A stretch of 19,498 nucleotides of DNA, taken from NCBI GenBank assembly GCA_038231615.1, contig JBBRLA010000077.1, positions 1 through 19,498 on the forward strand. The letters are read 5' to 3'. The position numbers and the translations under genes are program-made. Below, piece by piece: positions 6,761 through 13,876 of the stretch (positions are counted from its first letter, which is position 1; each line of letters opens with the position of its first letter). Under the pieces are notes generated by a model, which was not told the origin of the DNA, did not search any database, and saw only the letters and a program-made list of their open reading frames with translations. The DNA is from JBBRLA01 sp038231615. Its GTDB lineage: Bacteria; Myxococcota_A; Polyangia; Palsa-1104; JAEUJZ01.

Positions 6761-9721
6761 ATGACACTGCCTCGCCTGCTCCCATGCTTGCTTTGGGGTT
6801 TGTTCGGTGGCCTGCTTTTCCCGCTGGCGGACGCCGATACAGCCGCCGTCGCCAAGGGCCACGGCAAGGACCCCTTCACCCTGGACGTGCAGCGATTCCA
6901 ACTGGCCAACGGCATGACCGTTCTCTTGCACCGGGACGCGACCCTGCCCCAGGTGGTGGTGTCGCTGTGGTTCGACGTCGGGTCGAAGAACGAGGCCCTG
7001 GGGCGCACCGGCTTCGCGCACCTGTACGAGCACCTGATGTTCATGGGGACCAAGAACGTGCCCGGCGGCGGCTTCGACCAGGTCATGGAGGCCGAGGGGG
7101 GGCAGAACAATGCCACCACCAGCGCCGACCGGACCTTTTACTTCGACAGCGGCCCGACTCACCTTTTGCCCACCCTGCTCTGGCTGGAGGCGGAGCGCCT
7201 GACCACCCTGCCGGAGGTGATGAGCGATGAAAAGGTCGCCTTGCAGCGCGAGGTGGTGCGCAACGAGCGCCGGCAGTCTTACGAGAACCGGCCCTACGGC
7301 AAGGCAGAGCTGCTCATCTCCGAGGCGATGTACCCCAAGGGCCATCCCTATAGCTGGCCGGTCATCGGCTCTCATGCCGACCTTTTGGCGGCGAGCACCG
7401 AGGATGTGAAGGGGTTCTTCTACAAATATTACGCCCCTTCGAACGCCACCCTAGCGGTGGTCGGCGACATCAACCCCACCGAGGCGCGGCGCCTGATCGA
7501 GCATTACTTCGGCTGGATGCAGAAGACGCCCCGCCCGGCCGCTTTGAAGGTCGAGGCGCCGCAGGCCCCGGTGCAAAAGCGCCTGACCGTCGAGGATCAA
7601 GTGGAGCTGCCGCGGATCTACCTTTTGTGGCATTCCCCGGCGGCGGGGACCGAGGGCAGCGTGGAGACCCAGTTGCTGGCGGACGTGCTGGGCAAGGGCA
7701 AGTCGAGCCGGCTGCACCACGCCCTGGTTTTCGAGAAGCAGATCGCCCAGTCGGTGGAAGTGGAGATGGAGCCGCAGGTGCTGGGCTCGATGCTGACTGT
7801 GCAGGTCACTGCGCGCAAGGGGGTGTTGCCAGCGGCCCTGCTTTCGGCGACGGAAGCCGAGCTGGCGAAAGTGGTCACGACGGCGGTCAGCGAGGCCGAA
7901 CTGGCCCGGGCCAAGAACCAGCAGTTGACCGAATGGGCCCAGTCCATCGAGACGGTGCTGGGGCGCTCGGAGATGATGCAGGCGGGGCAGGCCCTGTATG
8001 GGGACCCGAACGCCCTTACCAAACAGGTGGAGCAGCTTCGCCGCATGACGCCGCAGCAGATCATGGCACGGGCGGCGGCGCTGCATCTTTCCGACCCGGA
8101 GCGGCGCCTGACCCTTTCGGTGGTGCCGGCGCAGAAGACGGCGGGGGCCGCGGGAAATGACAAGGGGGCCGCGGCGCAAAAGAAGCCGGCGGCGCCCGCA
8201 AGCGTGGCACAGGCGGCGGTCAAGCCGCCCATTGATAACCGCGGCGCTTCGCCCTCCGCGATCGATAACCGCGGCGCTTCGCCCTCCGCGATCGATAACC
8301 GCGGCGCTTCGCCCTCCGCGATCGATCTGAGCAAGCGGCCGACGCTGGGCCCGCTGCAGGCCTTCAAGGCGCCGAAGAACGCCCGCTTCCGCGTCGGCGA
8401 CCTGGACGTGCTGCTGGTACGGCGACCGGGGGCGGCGCTTTTGGCGGCGCAGGTGGTGGTGCCGGGCGGAAACCGGGGACTTTCGCCAGATCAGGCCGGG
8501 CTGCCAGCGGCAGTGGCCGCCATGCTGACCGAGGGGGCGGGTGCCCGCGGCGCCACCCAGGTAGCGGATGACCTGGAGCGCCTGGGGGCCATCGTGAGGG
8601 CCCATGCCACCGCGGACGCGATCACCGTGTCCCTGGACGTCATGGCCGAGAAATACGGCGAGGCGGCTCCCATTCTCTATGATGTGGTGGCGGCCCCGCG
8701 CTTCGAAGCGGCGGAGTGGAAGCGGGTGCAGGCGGAGCGGATCACCGAGGTGGTGCGCGCGCGCGCGGAGCCGGGGTTCGCGGCCGAGCGCGGCCTGGCC
8801 AGCGCCCTCTTCGGCGAGCAGCACCCTTATGGCATGGGGACACGCGGCGTCGAGACCACGCTTTCGCGCCTGGGCGTCGCAGACCTGCGGACGTACCACC
8901 AGGCGCGCTTTCAGCCGAAAAGCGCGGTGCTGGTGATCGCCGGAGACGTAGAGCTGAGCCAGGCGCAGGCGGAAAAGCTGGCCGCGCCTTTCTCGGCGTG
9001 GAAGGCATCGGGTCCCGCGGCGCTCGTTCTGGCCGCCTCCCCTGCCCCGCGTCCGGAGAAGCGGCGCCTGGTGCTGATCGATCGCCCGGGGGCGCCGCAG
9101 TCAGAGCTGCGTATGGCCACGATCTCCCAAGCGCGCAAGAACCCCGACCGGGCCGTGGCGGACGTGGCCAACACCCTGCTCGGGGGGGCCTTCACCAGCC
9201 GGCTGAACCAGAACCTGCGGGAGCAGCACGGCTGGGCCTATGGCGCGGGCTCGCGCTTCCAGCGCCTGCTGGACACCGGGTACTTCGTGGCCCAGGCGGC
9301 GGTGCGCACCGATGCCACCGCGGATTCGGTGGGGGAGATGATCAAGGAGCTGCGGCGAATGGGGGCGGAGCCGGTGAACCAGGCGGAGCTGATCAAGGGG
9401 CGCAAGTCGTCGGTGCAGCGGCTGGTGTCGCTGTGCGAGCGGGTGGCCGGGCTGGCGCAGGCGTTCGGTGAGATTGCCCTATATGGGCTGCCGGCGGACG
9501 AGCTGTCGCAGCTTTCTCGCGACAGCCAGCATGCCACCGCGGCGATGGTGCAGAAGGTTGCCCAGCGCTACTTCGTGCCGGAGAAGGCGACGCTGGTGGT
9601 GGTAGGGGACCGAAAGACAGTCGAGCCGGCGCTGCGCAAGCTGGACCTGTCCGGGGCAGAAGTAGAATACCGGGATGTGAACGGGGCGCTCCTGCCAGTG
9701 GCCAAGAGCACCCCAAAATAA
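6761..9721 (+). CDS. Two-domain M16 (pitrilysin-like) zinc metallopeptidase, secreted
   Basis: 986 residues from ATG 6761. The N-terminus is a signal peptide (LLPCLLWGLFGGLLFPLADA, about residues 6-25). The first M16 domain carries the inverted zinc motif HLYEH (His87, Glu90, His91) with the third ligand probably Glu169 in VVRNER. The conserved FDVGSKNE and FMGTKN segments flank the motif. A second M16 repeat (from about residue 540) has no HxxEH and is the usual inactive partner half, with the conserved LREQHGWAYGAGS segment. Many bacterial M16B enzymes are made as two separate chains; here both are fused. The linker, residues 491-521, contains a 3x10-residue repeat (IDNRGASPSA) after a Lys/Ala-rich stretch. 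It probably degrades peptides in the periplasm or outside the cell. It diverges from the GH113-like lipoprotein gene. A diverged copy of its last codons lies just downstream. Confidence 0.92.
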   Translation: MTLPRLLPCLLWGLFGGLLFPLADADTAAVAKGHGKDPFTLDVQRFQLANGMTVLLHRDATLPQVVVSLWFDVGSKNEALGRTGFAHLYEHLMFMGTKNVPGGGFDQVMEAEGGQNNATTSADRTFYFDSGPTHLLPTLLWLEAERLTTLPEVMSDEKVALQREVVRNERRQSYENRPYGKAELLISEAMYPKGHPYSWPVIGSHADLLAASTEDVKGFFYKYYAPSNATLAVVGDINPTEARRLIEHYFGWMQKTPRPAALKVEAPQAPVQKRLTVEDQVELPRIYLLWHSPAAGTEGSVETQLLADVLGKGKSSRLHHALVFEKQIAQSVEVEMEPQVLGSMLTVQVTARKGVLPAALLSATEAELAKVVTTAVSEAELARAKNQQLTEWAQSIETVLGRSEMMQAGQALYGDPNALTKQVEQLRRMTPQQIMARAAALHLSDPERRLTLSVVPAQKTAGAAGNDKGAAAQKKPAAPASVAQAAVKPPIDNRGASPSAIDNRGASPSAIDNRGASPSAIDLSKRPTLGPLQAFKAPKNARFRVGDLDVLLVRRPGAALLAAQVVVPGGNRGLSPDQAGLPAAVAAMLTEGAGARGATQVADDLERLGAIVRAHATADAITVSLDVMAEKYGEAAPILYDVVAAPRFEAAEWKRVQAERITEVVRARAEPGFAAERGLASALFGEQHPYGMGTRGVETTLSRLGVADLRTYHQARFQPKSAVLVIAGDVELSQAQAEKLAAPFSAWKASGPAALVLAASPAPRPEKRRLVLIDRPGAPQSELRMATISQARKNPDRAVADVANTLLGGAFTSRLNQNLREQHGWAYGAGSRFQRLLDTGYFVAQAAVRTDATADSVGEMIKELRRMGAEPVNQAELIKGRKSSVQRLVSLCERVAGLAQAFGEIALYGLPADELSQLSRDSQHATAAMVQKVAQRYFVPEKATLVVVGDRKTVEPALRKLDLSGAEVEYRDVNGALLPVAKSTPK
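8231..8326 (+). repeat. In-frame 30-bp tandem repeat (3 units), RGAS core
   Basis: Three 30-bp units (8231-8260, 8261-8290, 8291-8320) differ at one base only and are followed by a six-base partial unit. Each contains AACCGCGGCGCTTCG and encodes IDNRGASPSA. The near-identity shows recent expansion or homogenisation. The array sits exactly in the linker between the two M16 halves. The same core occurs in two other genes in this window. Confidence 0.95.
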
Positions 9722-9744
9722 GTATACGAAGAGTCATTTAAGGA
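9645..9744 (+). repeat. First copy of a ~100-bp tandem duplication (M16 3' end)
   Basis: This covers the last 25 sense codons of the M16 gene, its stop and 23 bp beyond. It matches 9751-9848 at about 91%: seven substitutions and two single-base gaps by hand alignment. Confidence 0.9.
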
Positions 9745-9750
9745 AGAAGC

Positions 9751-9848
9751 ACCTGGCCGGAGCAGAAGTGGAGTACCAGGATGTGAACGGGGCGCTCCTG
9801 CCAGTGGTCAAGAGCACCCCGAAATAAGATACGAAGAGTCATTAAGGA
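9751..9848 (+). pseudogene. Orphan second copy of the M16 C-terminus
   Basis: This 98-bp segment still reads in frame as LAGAEVEYQDVNGALLPVVK followed by STPK and a stop, matching the end of the intact peptidase. Of seven substitutions against the first copy, four are synonymous third-position changes, as expected if both copies were once translated. There is no start codon or upstream peptidase sequence, so it is a remnant. It could come from a collapsed tandem paralogue or from duplication of the gene end. Confidence 0.75.
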
Positions 9849-9935
9849 GCCGCCACCGAATAACTTTCCCTTGGATTTGGGAAGGCTCCTCAGAGCTGGT
9901 CATGGAAAGTGAAAAGTTATTTTGTGGTGGCTCCT
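9845..9935. repeat. Imperfect inverted repeat A, MITE-like
   Basis: The left arm 9845-9869 and right arm 9911-9935 match at 21 of 25 positions, and two of the mismatches would be G-U pairs in a plus-strand RNA. The arms start with AGGAGCC and end with GGCTCCT. The 41-bp centre can form a small inner hairpin (TTCCC and GGGAA). TAAGGA is found on both sides (9843-9848, 9935-9940), possibly a target duplication, although it overlaps the arm ends so the true boundary is ambiguous. Confidence 0.75.
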
Positions 9936-9940
9936 AAGGA

Positions 9941-10058
9941 AGAAGCAACTGGCCGGAGCAGATTTTGGCGCACCCCCGCAGCGACCGAGGGAGCGTACTA
10001 CTGTACGTGACCGAGGGAGCGAGGAGGTACGCCAAAATCTGCCCGGCCAGTTGCTTCT
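9941..10058. repeat. Nearly perfect long inverted repeat B with symmetric loop
   Basis: The left arm 9941-9970 and right arm 10030-10058 pair over 29 positions with a single bulged base. The 59-bp loop holds an exact 13-bp direct repeat, GACCGAGGGAGCG (9983-9995 and 10009-10021), around a small palindrome CGTAC-TACT-GTACG (9994-10007). The right arm ends two bases from the slipin stop. It may act as a bidirectional terminator between the convergent genes, but there is no T-run and it is far larger than an ordinary terminator; a small non-autonomous mobile element is equally likely. Confidence 0.85.
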
Positions 10059-10059
10059 G

Positions 10060-11028
10060 TTACCGGGGGACTTGGCCTGCGGGCAGGGCGGCTGGCCGCT
10101 TGAGCGTAGCCCCGGTGGCCCCGCTGTCGAAGAGTTCCTTCATGCTGCCCAGGGTGCTCATGACACCGCTGGCCTCGTAGGGCATGAACACCACCTTCTG
10201 CGAGTTGCTGGCGATCTGGATCATCGACTCCAGGTAGCGCTGGGCGATCAGGTACTGCGCCGGGTTGCCCATGGCGCCGATGGCCTTGGCCACCACCTCG
10301 ATGGCCTGGGCCTCGGCCTGGGCCACCCGCATGCGGGCCTCGGCCTGGCCCTCCGCCGCCAGGATCGCCGACTGCTTGGCGCCCTCGGCGCTGACGATCT
10401 GCGACTGACGCTGCCCCTCGGCCCGCAGGATCGACGAGGACTTCTCGCCCTCGGCGGTGGTGACCACGGCGCGGCGGGAGCGCTCGGCGGTCATCTGCTT
10501 CTCCATCGTCAGACGGATCTCCTCGGGGGGGTTGATGTTCTTCAGCTCGACGCGGACGATCTTTACCCCCCAGGGCTGGGTGGCGCTGTCCAGCACCTGA
10601 CGGAGCTGGGTGTTGATGGTGTCCCGCGAGGTCAGGGTGTGGTCCAGGTCCAGCGCCCCGATGACGTTGCGCAGCGCCGACAGAGTGAGCTGCTCCAGGC
10701 CGTAGCGCAGGTTCTGCACCTCGTAGGTCGCGCGCACCGGGTCGATAACGATGTAATAGATGACGGCGTCGACCCCCATGGTGACGTTGTCCCGGGTGAT
10801 GACCGGCTGGGGCTCGATCTGGGTGATCTGCTCGCGGATGTCGATGTTGGCGCGCACCGCGTCGAGGAAGGGCAAGATGATGTTGAGCCCGGCGTTGGCG
10901 CTGCTGTGGAACTTGCCGAGGCGCTCGATGATCATGACCTGCTTCTGAGGCACGATCTTCACGGTCTTTAGGACGACCACCAGCGCCAGGACGATCAGAC
11001 CGAGCAAAAAGACATACATGATCTCCAT
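10060..11028 (-). CDS. SPFH/Band 7 membrane protein (stomatin-like slipin, QmcA-type)
   Basis: 322 residues. One N-terminal membrane helix (YVFLLGLIVLALVVVLKTV) is followed by the SPFH domain (KIVPQKQVMIIERLGKF through to LKNINPPEEIRLTMEKQMTA), then an Ala/Glu-rich coiled coil with the repeated AEGxxQSxI pattern (about 190-250), and a C-terminal region with QYLIAQRYLESM. These proteins assemble into large ring or cage oligomers on membranes and organise lipid domains and membrane proteases. The gene lies 43 bp after an nfeD gene on the same strand, the classic slipin-NfeD pair. The start is ATG 11028; ATG 11019 is also possible. The protein ends right beside long inverted repeat B. Confidence 0.93.
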   Translation of the reverse strand: MEIMYVFLLGLIVLALVVVLKTVKIVPQKQVMIIERLGKFHSSANAGLNIILPFLDAVRANIDIREQITQIEPQPVITRDNVTMGVDAVIYYIVIDPVRATYEVQNLRYGLEQLTLSALRNVIGALDLDHTLTSRDTINTQLRQVLDSATQPWGVKIVRVELKNINPPEEIRLTMEKQMTAERSRRAVVTTAEGEKSSSILRAEGQRQSQIVSAEGAKQSAILAAEGQAEARMRVAQAEAQAIEVVAKAIGAMGNPAQYLIAQRYLESMIQIASNSQKVVFMPYEASGVMSTLGSMKELFDSGATGATLKRPAALPAGQVPR

Positions 11029-11071
11029 CTCACATCTTTCTTTGGCTTTTGGCTTTGGCTTTGGATTTGGA
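11029..11071 (-). repeat. CCAAAG-type hexamer repeat in the nfeD-slipin spacer
   Basis: The whole spacer between the two genes is made of about five CCAAA(G/T) units with small irregularities, followed by AAAGATGTGAG before the slipin ATG. It has no clear Shine-Dalgarno match except weak GAAAG or GTGAG. Changes in unit number would alter the distance between the coupled genes. Confidence 0.6.
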
Positions 11072-11497
11072 TCATTCCGACGAGGCCACGGTCAGGACGA
11101 TCCCGTCCGCGCCATTGACGACGACTGCAACGCCCTCGGAGAGCCGATCTGGGGCCTTGGCCGCCCAGTCCTGACCATCCACCAGGACCCGCCCGGCGCC
11201 GCTCTCGGGGTCGATGGCCTGGGTCACGACGCCGGCCAGCCCGACCAGGCGATCCGTGCGCGACGGCACCCCCGGCGAGGCCCGCCGCGAGAGCACCCAG
11301 GGCCGCAAAAGAAGCACCCCGAGGAAAAGCACCCCGGCAAAGATGCCCACCTGCCCCGGCAGCGGCACGCCCATCCGGGCGGCACCGCCAGCCAGCAACG
11401 CGGCGGCGCTGGCGAAGATGAAGCCGAAGAGCGGAGAAAAGATCTCCACCACGGCGGCTACAATGGCAACAACGAGCCAGGCGATCACCTGTGACAT
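11072..11497 (-). CDS. NfeD-family membrane protein (short form)
   Basis: 141 residues from ATG 11497. The N-terminal half is hydrophobic with two to three helices (VIAWLVVAIVAAVVEIFSPLFGF, ASAAALLAGGAARM, VGIFAGVLFLGVLLLRPWVL). The C-terminal half is the small OB-fold (LVGLAGVVTQAI...GRVLVDGQDWAAKA...EGVAVVVNGADGIVLTV), with the conserved GxVxVDGxxWxA pattern. This is the short NfeD without the ClpP-like protease domain. It partners with the adjacent slipin and is thought to act in membrane quality control. The longer frame upstream (11530) was rejected because the sequence before Met is polar and unlike the family. TACAAT lies eight bases upstream of the ATG. Confidence 0.9.
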   Translation of the reverse strand: MSQVIAWLVVAIVAAVVEIFSPLFGFIFASAAALLAGGAARMGVPLPGQVGIFAGVLFLGVLLLRPWVLSRRASPGVPSRTDRLVGLAGVVTQAIDPESGAGRVLVDGQDWAAKAPDRLSEGVAVVVNGADGIVLTVASSE

Positions 11498-11505
11498 GCA
11501 CCGGG

Positions 11506-11511
11506 ATTGTA
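11506..11511 (-). promoter_or_regulatory. Putative -10 box (TACAAT) of nfeD-slipin
   Basis: A perfect TACAAT on the minus strand ends eight bases before the nfeD ATG, with no Shine-Dalgarno sequence between. It would start transcription within about two bases of the ATG. If real, nfeD and the slipin are transcribed separately from the upstream lipoprotein gene. Confidence 0.4.
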
Positions 11512-11558
11512 ACCCCCGCCATGGGTCCATGGCAAATGTCCGTCGCAGGCGGTCCTGG

Positions 11559-11604
11559 GTGTAGCGGCCAGGGGTCCTTTGGCGTAGCGGCCGAAGGTCC
11601 GCCG
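11559..11604. repeat. Short imperfect direct repeat downstream of the Cys-rich lipoprotein gene
   Basis: Two units of about 22-24 bp share GTAGCGGCC and, three to four bases later, GGTCC. They lie in the 122-bp gap between the lipoprotein stop and the nfeD start. No function is apparent. Confidence 0.5.
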
Positions 11605-11619
11605 ACGTCCCGCGGCTTT

Positions 11620-12030
11620 TCAGTCGCCGCCGTCGTTGAGCCTGGGCAGGTCGTCATTGGGCCGGGGGCCATCGCCGATGCCGCCGTCACCAAGGTCGGG
11701 CAGGCTCAGGTCCCGGGCCGGCCGCACCTGGCAGGTGCCGTGACGGAGGTCCTCCAGGAACTGCCCGATCTGGTTGGAGCAGAAGAGCGACGCCTGGCAC
11801 TCGCTGCTCCACAGGCAGGTTTCGCCCAGGCCGCGACGGGCTGCCTCGCAGACCCCGAAGGCGGCCGCGGCGGCGTCGGTGCCTGGCGCCGGCCCGCCGT
11901 CCTTGGATGATTTCGCGCACAGGAGGCCCGTCCGGCAGTCGCTGTTCTGCTGGCAGAACATCCCCGCGGTAGAGTTGCATCCGCAGCAAAAAAGCAGGGC
12001 GGCTGCGGCCCCATGAAATGCGGTCTTCAT
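11620..12030 (-). CDS. Cys-rich putative lipoprotein (Dickkopf-like 'DC...GxC' pattern)
   Basis: 136 residues. It has a short signal (MKTAFHGAAAALLFCCGC) ending in a non-canonical lipobox-like CCGC, so lipidation is likely but not certain. The mature part contains two Cys modules: FCQQNSDCRTGLLCAKS...GVC and ETCLWSSECQASLFCSNQ...GTC. This CxxxxDC...LxC...GxC spacing resembles the Dickkopf-type Cys-rich modules often seen in secreted proteins of myxobacteria. The C-terminal 30 residues are low-complexity, rich in Asp, Gly, Pro and Leu. The ATG overlaps the stop of the upstream membrane-protein gene (ATGA, 12027-12030), so the two are translationally coupled and probably act together. No enzymatic function is suggested. 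Confidence 0.8.
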   Translation of the reverse strand: MKTAFHGAAAALLFCCGCNSTAGMFCQQNSDCRTGLLCAKSSKDGGPAPGTDAAAAAFGVCEAARRGLGETCLWSSECQASLFCSNQIGQFLEDLRHGTCQVRPARDLSLPDLGDGGIGDGPRPNDDLPRLNDGGD

Positions 12031-13643
12031 ACGCCGGCCCCCTCGCTGGCCGATGAGAAGATCACCTCGCCCACTTGGCGCTCGCCCTCTTCTGCCTGCT
12101 TGCGGGAAAGGGCGACGGCCTCGCTCTCTTCCTTCAATCGGGGGAAGGTATAGTGACCGACCTGCTCCTGCGCTTCGGCGGATCTGTCGGGCAGCGCCAC
12201 GTCCCCTTCCAGGTCGCGGTGCAGGCGCGCGAGTTCCTCGTGGGCCAGGGGCAAAAGCGCCTTGGCCCGCGCCTCGGTGCCGGCCGCTCCGGGCATCCGC
12301 TGCTCGCCGCGCAGCACCCGACGCACCGCCAGGCGCACGACCTCCAACGGGTCTATAGACGGCGACGGCGACGGCGACTCGCCCCCCCGGGAGGCGATGG
12401 ACCAGAGCAACGCCCGTCGCAGGTTGCGCCGCACCCGGCCCTGCCTGCGCATCCTCTCGCCCAGGTAGCGACCGGCGGGCACGGCGAAGAAGATCAGCGA
12501 GAAGAGAAACGGCACCACGGTCAGCAGCAGCGCCAAAAGCGACCCGACCGGCAGGCCCGCGGCGAAGAGCGCCCCGATGGTCAGTGCAGCCACCAGGTTG
12601 AAGCCGTTCAGCAGGGTGATGACGGCGTTCGTCCCGCCGCGGTTGCCAGTCAGGGCGGGGGGCGACTCGGCCTGGTCCCAGGCAAAGGGGGTCAGCGCCC
12701 GGACATCGGCTCTCAGGGCAAGGAGCGGCCCCGCCCCGAAGGCCGGCAGGGCGCCCAGGGTCGTCAGGGTCTGGGCGGTCTCAACGGTGCGGCGCAGGTC
12801 GCGGAAGGCATAGACCAGGGCGCCGTTGTCGGCCACCTCGGGCTCACCGTCGTACTGGACCAAAAGGCGCGTGGCTTCTTCCTCGGCGCGGCGGTAGCTC
12901 CAGCCGGTCAGCAGCACCAGATCGCTGGCGCTGATGCGGCCTTGCTTTTCACGGATGTAGGACAAGAGCATGCGGTCGTCTCCCGAGGTCAGGCTGGGCG
13001 GGGACATGGGCTGCGGCGGGCCGAAAACGAAGTCGAAGACGCTGCGATAGAATCGCTTGCGCGGAGGGCCGCCGTCATCCAGCTCGCGGCGGCGCCGGGA
13101 GCCCCCGTACCGCGGCCCCCAGTCGGGCAAGAGCCACCACAGAAAGATCCCTCCCGGGCCATCGTCGTCGCCATTGCCGGCGACCATCAAGGCGATGGCC
13201 AGGACCGCGAAGAGCGCGGTGTAAAGGACCAGGGTGGCGGCAATCCACACCTTGAAGGCGACGGTGAAGCCACGCCACAGGGCGGAGCCGACGGTGCTCA
13301 GGGCGGCGCTCAGGCGCTCGCCGCGGGAGGCCTGGTTGCGACGGGGAAGGCCCGGGGCAAACTGGTAGACCAGCTCACCCTGCTCGGTGACGGCGAGGTG
13401 CGAGCGGTAGTCGCGGGCCAGGCCGCGCAGCGCCGCTTCGGCCTCGTCGGCGGGCAGGCCGGCAAGGACGGCGGCGTCGGACTTGACCAGACACAGGGCG
13501 GTCTCTGCTGAGTTTGGCATGCCTGGCTTGCCTGAGCGTTCGCGCAGCGCCGAGAGCAGGCGCTCCTCGGCCTCTTTCTGGCGGTCCAGGCCCCCCGAGA
13601 GGGGCCGCCTGCCAGGCGTGCCGGCGCCATCCATCATTGACAT
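12027..13643 (-). CDS. Membrane protein with two winged-helix-like repeats, unknown function
   Basis: 538 residues from ATG 13643; ATG 13637 and 13634 are close alternatives. Two soluble repeats of similar layout occur at residues about 45-97 and 224-282, ending in matching strands (GELVYQF and GALVYAF); the second contains SYIREKQGRISASDLVLLTGW and looks like a winged helix. A membrane helix follows the first repeat (about 130-155), and a hydrophobic hairpin (about 345-390) lies after the second. The C-terminal 140 residues are charged and helical. The motif VFDFVFGPP before the second repeat, and the whole layout, remind me of an uncharacterised membrane family of cyanobacteria and plastids with VFSFLFG, but I cannot verify this. 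It is coupled by ATGA overlap to the Cys-rich lipoprotein. Confidence 0.8.
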   Translation of the reverse strand: MSMMDGAGTPGRRPLSGGLDRQKEAEERLLSALRERSGKPGMPNSAETALCLVKSDAAVLAGLPADEAEAALRGLARDYRSHLAVTEQGELVYQFAPGLPRRNQASRGERLSAALSTVGSALWRGFTVAFKVWIAATLVLYTALFAVLAIALMVAGNGDDDGPGGIFLWWLLPDWGPRYGGSRRRRELDDGGPPRKRFYRSVFDFVFGPPQPMSPPSLTSGDDRMLLSYIREKQGRISASDLVLLTGWSYRRAEEEATRLLVQYDGEPEVADNGALVYAFRDLRRTVETAQTLTTLGALPAFGAGPLLALRADVRALTPFAWDQAESPPALTGNRGGTNAVITLLNGFNLVAALTIGALFAAGLPVGSLLALLLTVVPFLFSLIFFAVPAGRYLGERMRRQGRVRRNLRRALLWSIASRGGESPSPSPSIDPLEVVRLAVRRVLRGEQRMPGAAGTEARAKALLPLAHEELARLHRDLEGDVALPDRSAEAQEQVGHYTFPRLKEESEAVALSRKQAEEGERQVGEVIFSSASEGAGV

Positions 13644-13649
13644 GAGGGT

Positions 13650-13655
13650 ACAATA
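13650..13655 (-). promoter_or_regulatory. Putative -10 box (TATTGT) of the membrane-protein/lipoprotein operon
   Basis: TATTGT on the minus strand ends six bases before ATG 13643. No ribosome site is present in ACCCTC. The spacing predicts a leaderless transcript. Confidence 0.35.
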
Positions 13656-13836
13656 TCGTGGAATCCGCCGCCGTGCCAGGTGGGGGTGCGGGGTGCAGGT
13701 CATGGGCTGGAAACGGGCCTGACGGGGCTTCCGGCCCATCGGGTTTGGTCCAGGCCGTGTAGTGAGGGCAGCCCCCCTGTGGACTTTCTCTTTCGTCGCT
13801 GAGGGCAGTGGCGCCGATGGCCCCAAGGGGGCTTTC

Positions 13837-13853
13837 GGACGTTTGAAACGTCC
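13837..13853 (-). terminator. Putative terminator hairpin after the PEGA/TPR gene
   Basis: A perfect 8-bp inverted repeat, GGACGTTT and AAACGTCC around one base, lies 24 bp past the stop. Further GC-rich inverted repeats flank it: GCCCC...GGGGC at 13820-13832, and GCCC-CTTC-GGGC just after the stop. There is no strong T-run, so intrinsic termination is plausible but unproven. Confidence 0.4.
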
Positions 13854-13876
13854 GCGGGGCCGCCGCCCGAAGGGGC

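Larger units (their letters stand above)
9722..10059. other. 338-bp convergent intergenic region full of repeats
   Basis: This gap separates the stops of the M16 peptidase (+) and the slipin (-). I see no convincing gene in it. In order it holds the duplicated M16 tail, an imperfect inverted repeat (9845-9935) and a nearly perfect long inverted repeat (9941-10058). TAAGGA occurs at 9739, 9843 and 9935, at the joints between these blocks. A 27-bp direct repeat with one mismatch (9740-9766 and 9936-9962) shows that the left end of the long hairpin and the start of the duplicated tail share ancestry. It looks like a nest of small mobile or recombining elements. Confidence 0.8.

Noticed and set aside
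6658..7119. Upstream extension of the GH113-like lipoprotein frame
   Set aside because: It overlaps the M16 coding start antisense, and a lipoprotein signal starts at 6657 or 6627.
8231..8326. CRISPR-like repeat array
   Set aside because: Units abut without unique spacers, number only three, and lie in frame inside a peptidase gene with no cas genes nearby.
9922..10971. Long plus-strand frame (349 codons) opposite the slipin gene
   Set aside because: It is a His/Asp/Gly/Leu-rich shadow of a clear SPFH gene, and its start lies inside the inverted repeats.
12075..13511. Long plus-strand frame (478 codons) opposite the winged-helix membrane protein
   Set aside because: The composition is Gly/Gln/Arg-rich without domain structure; the minus strand gives membrane helices, repeated domains and an ATGA junction.
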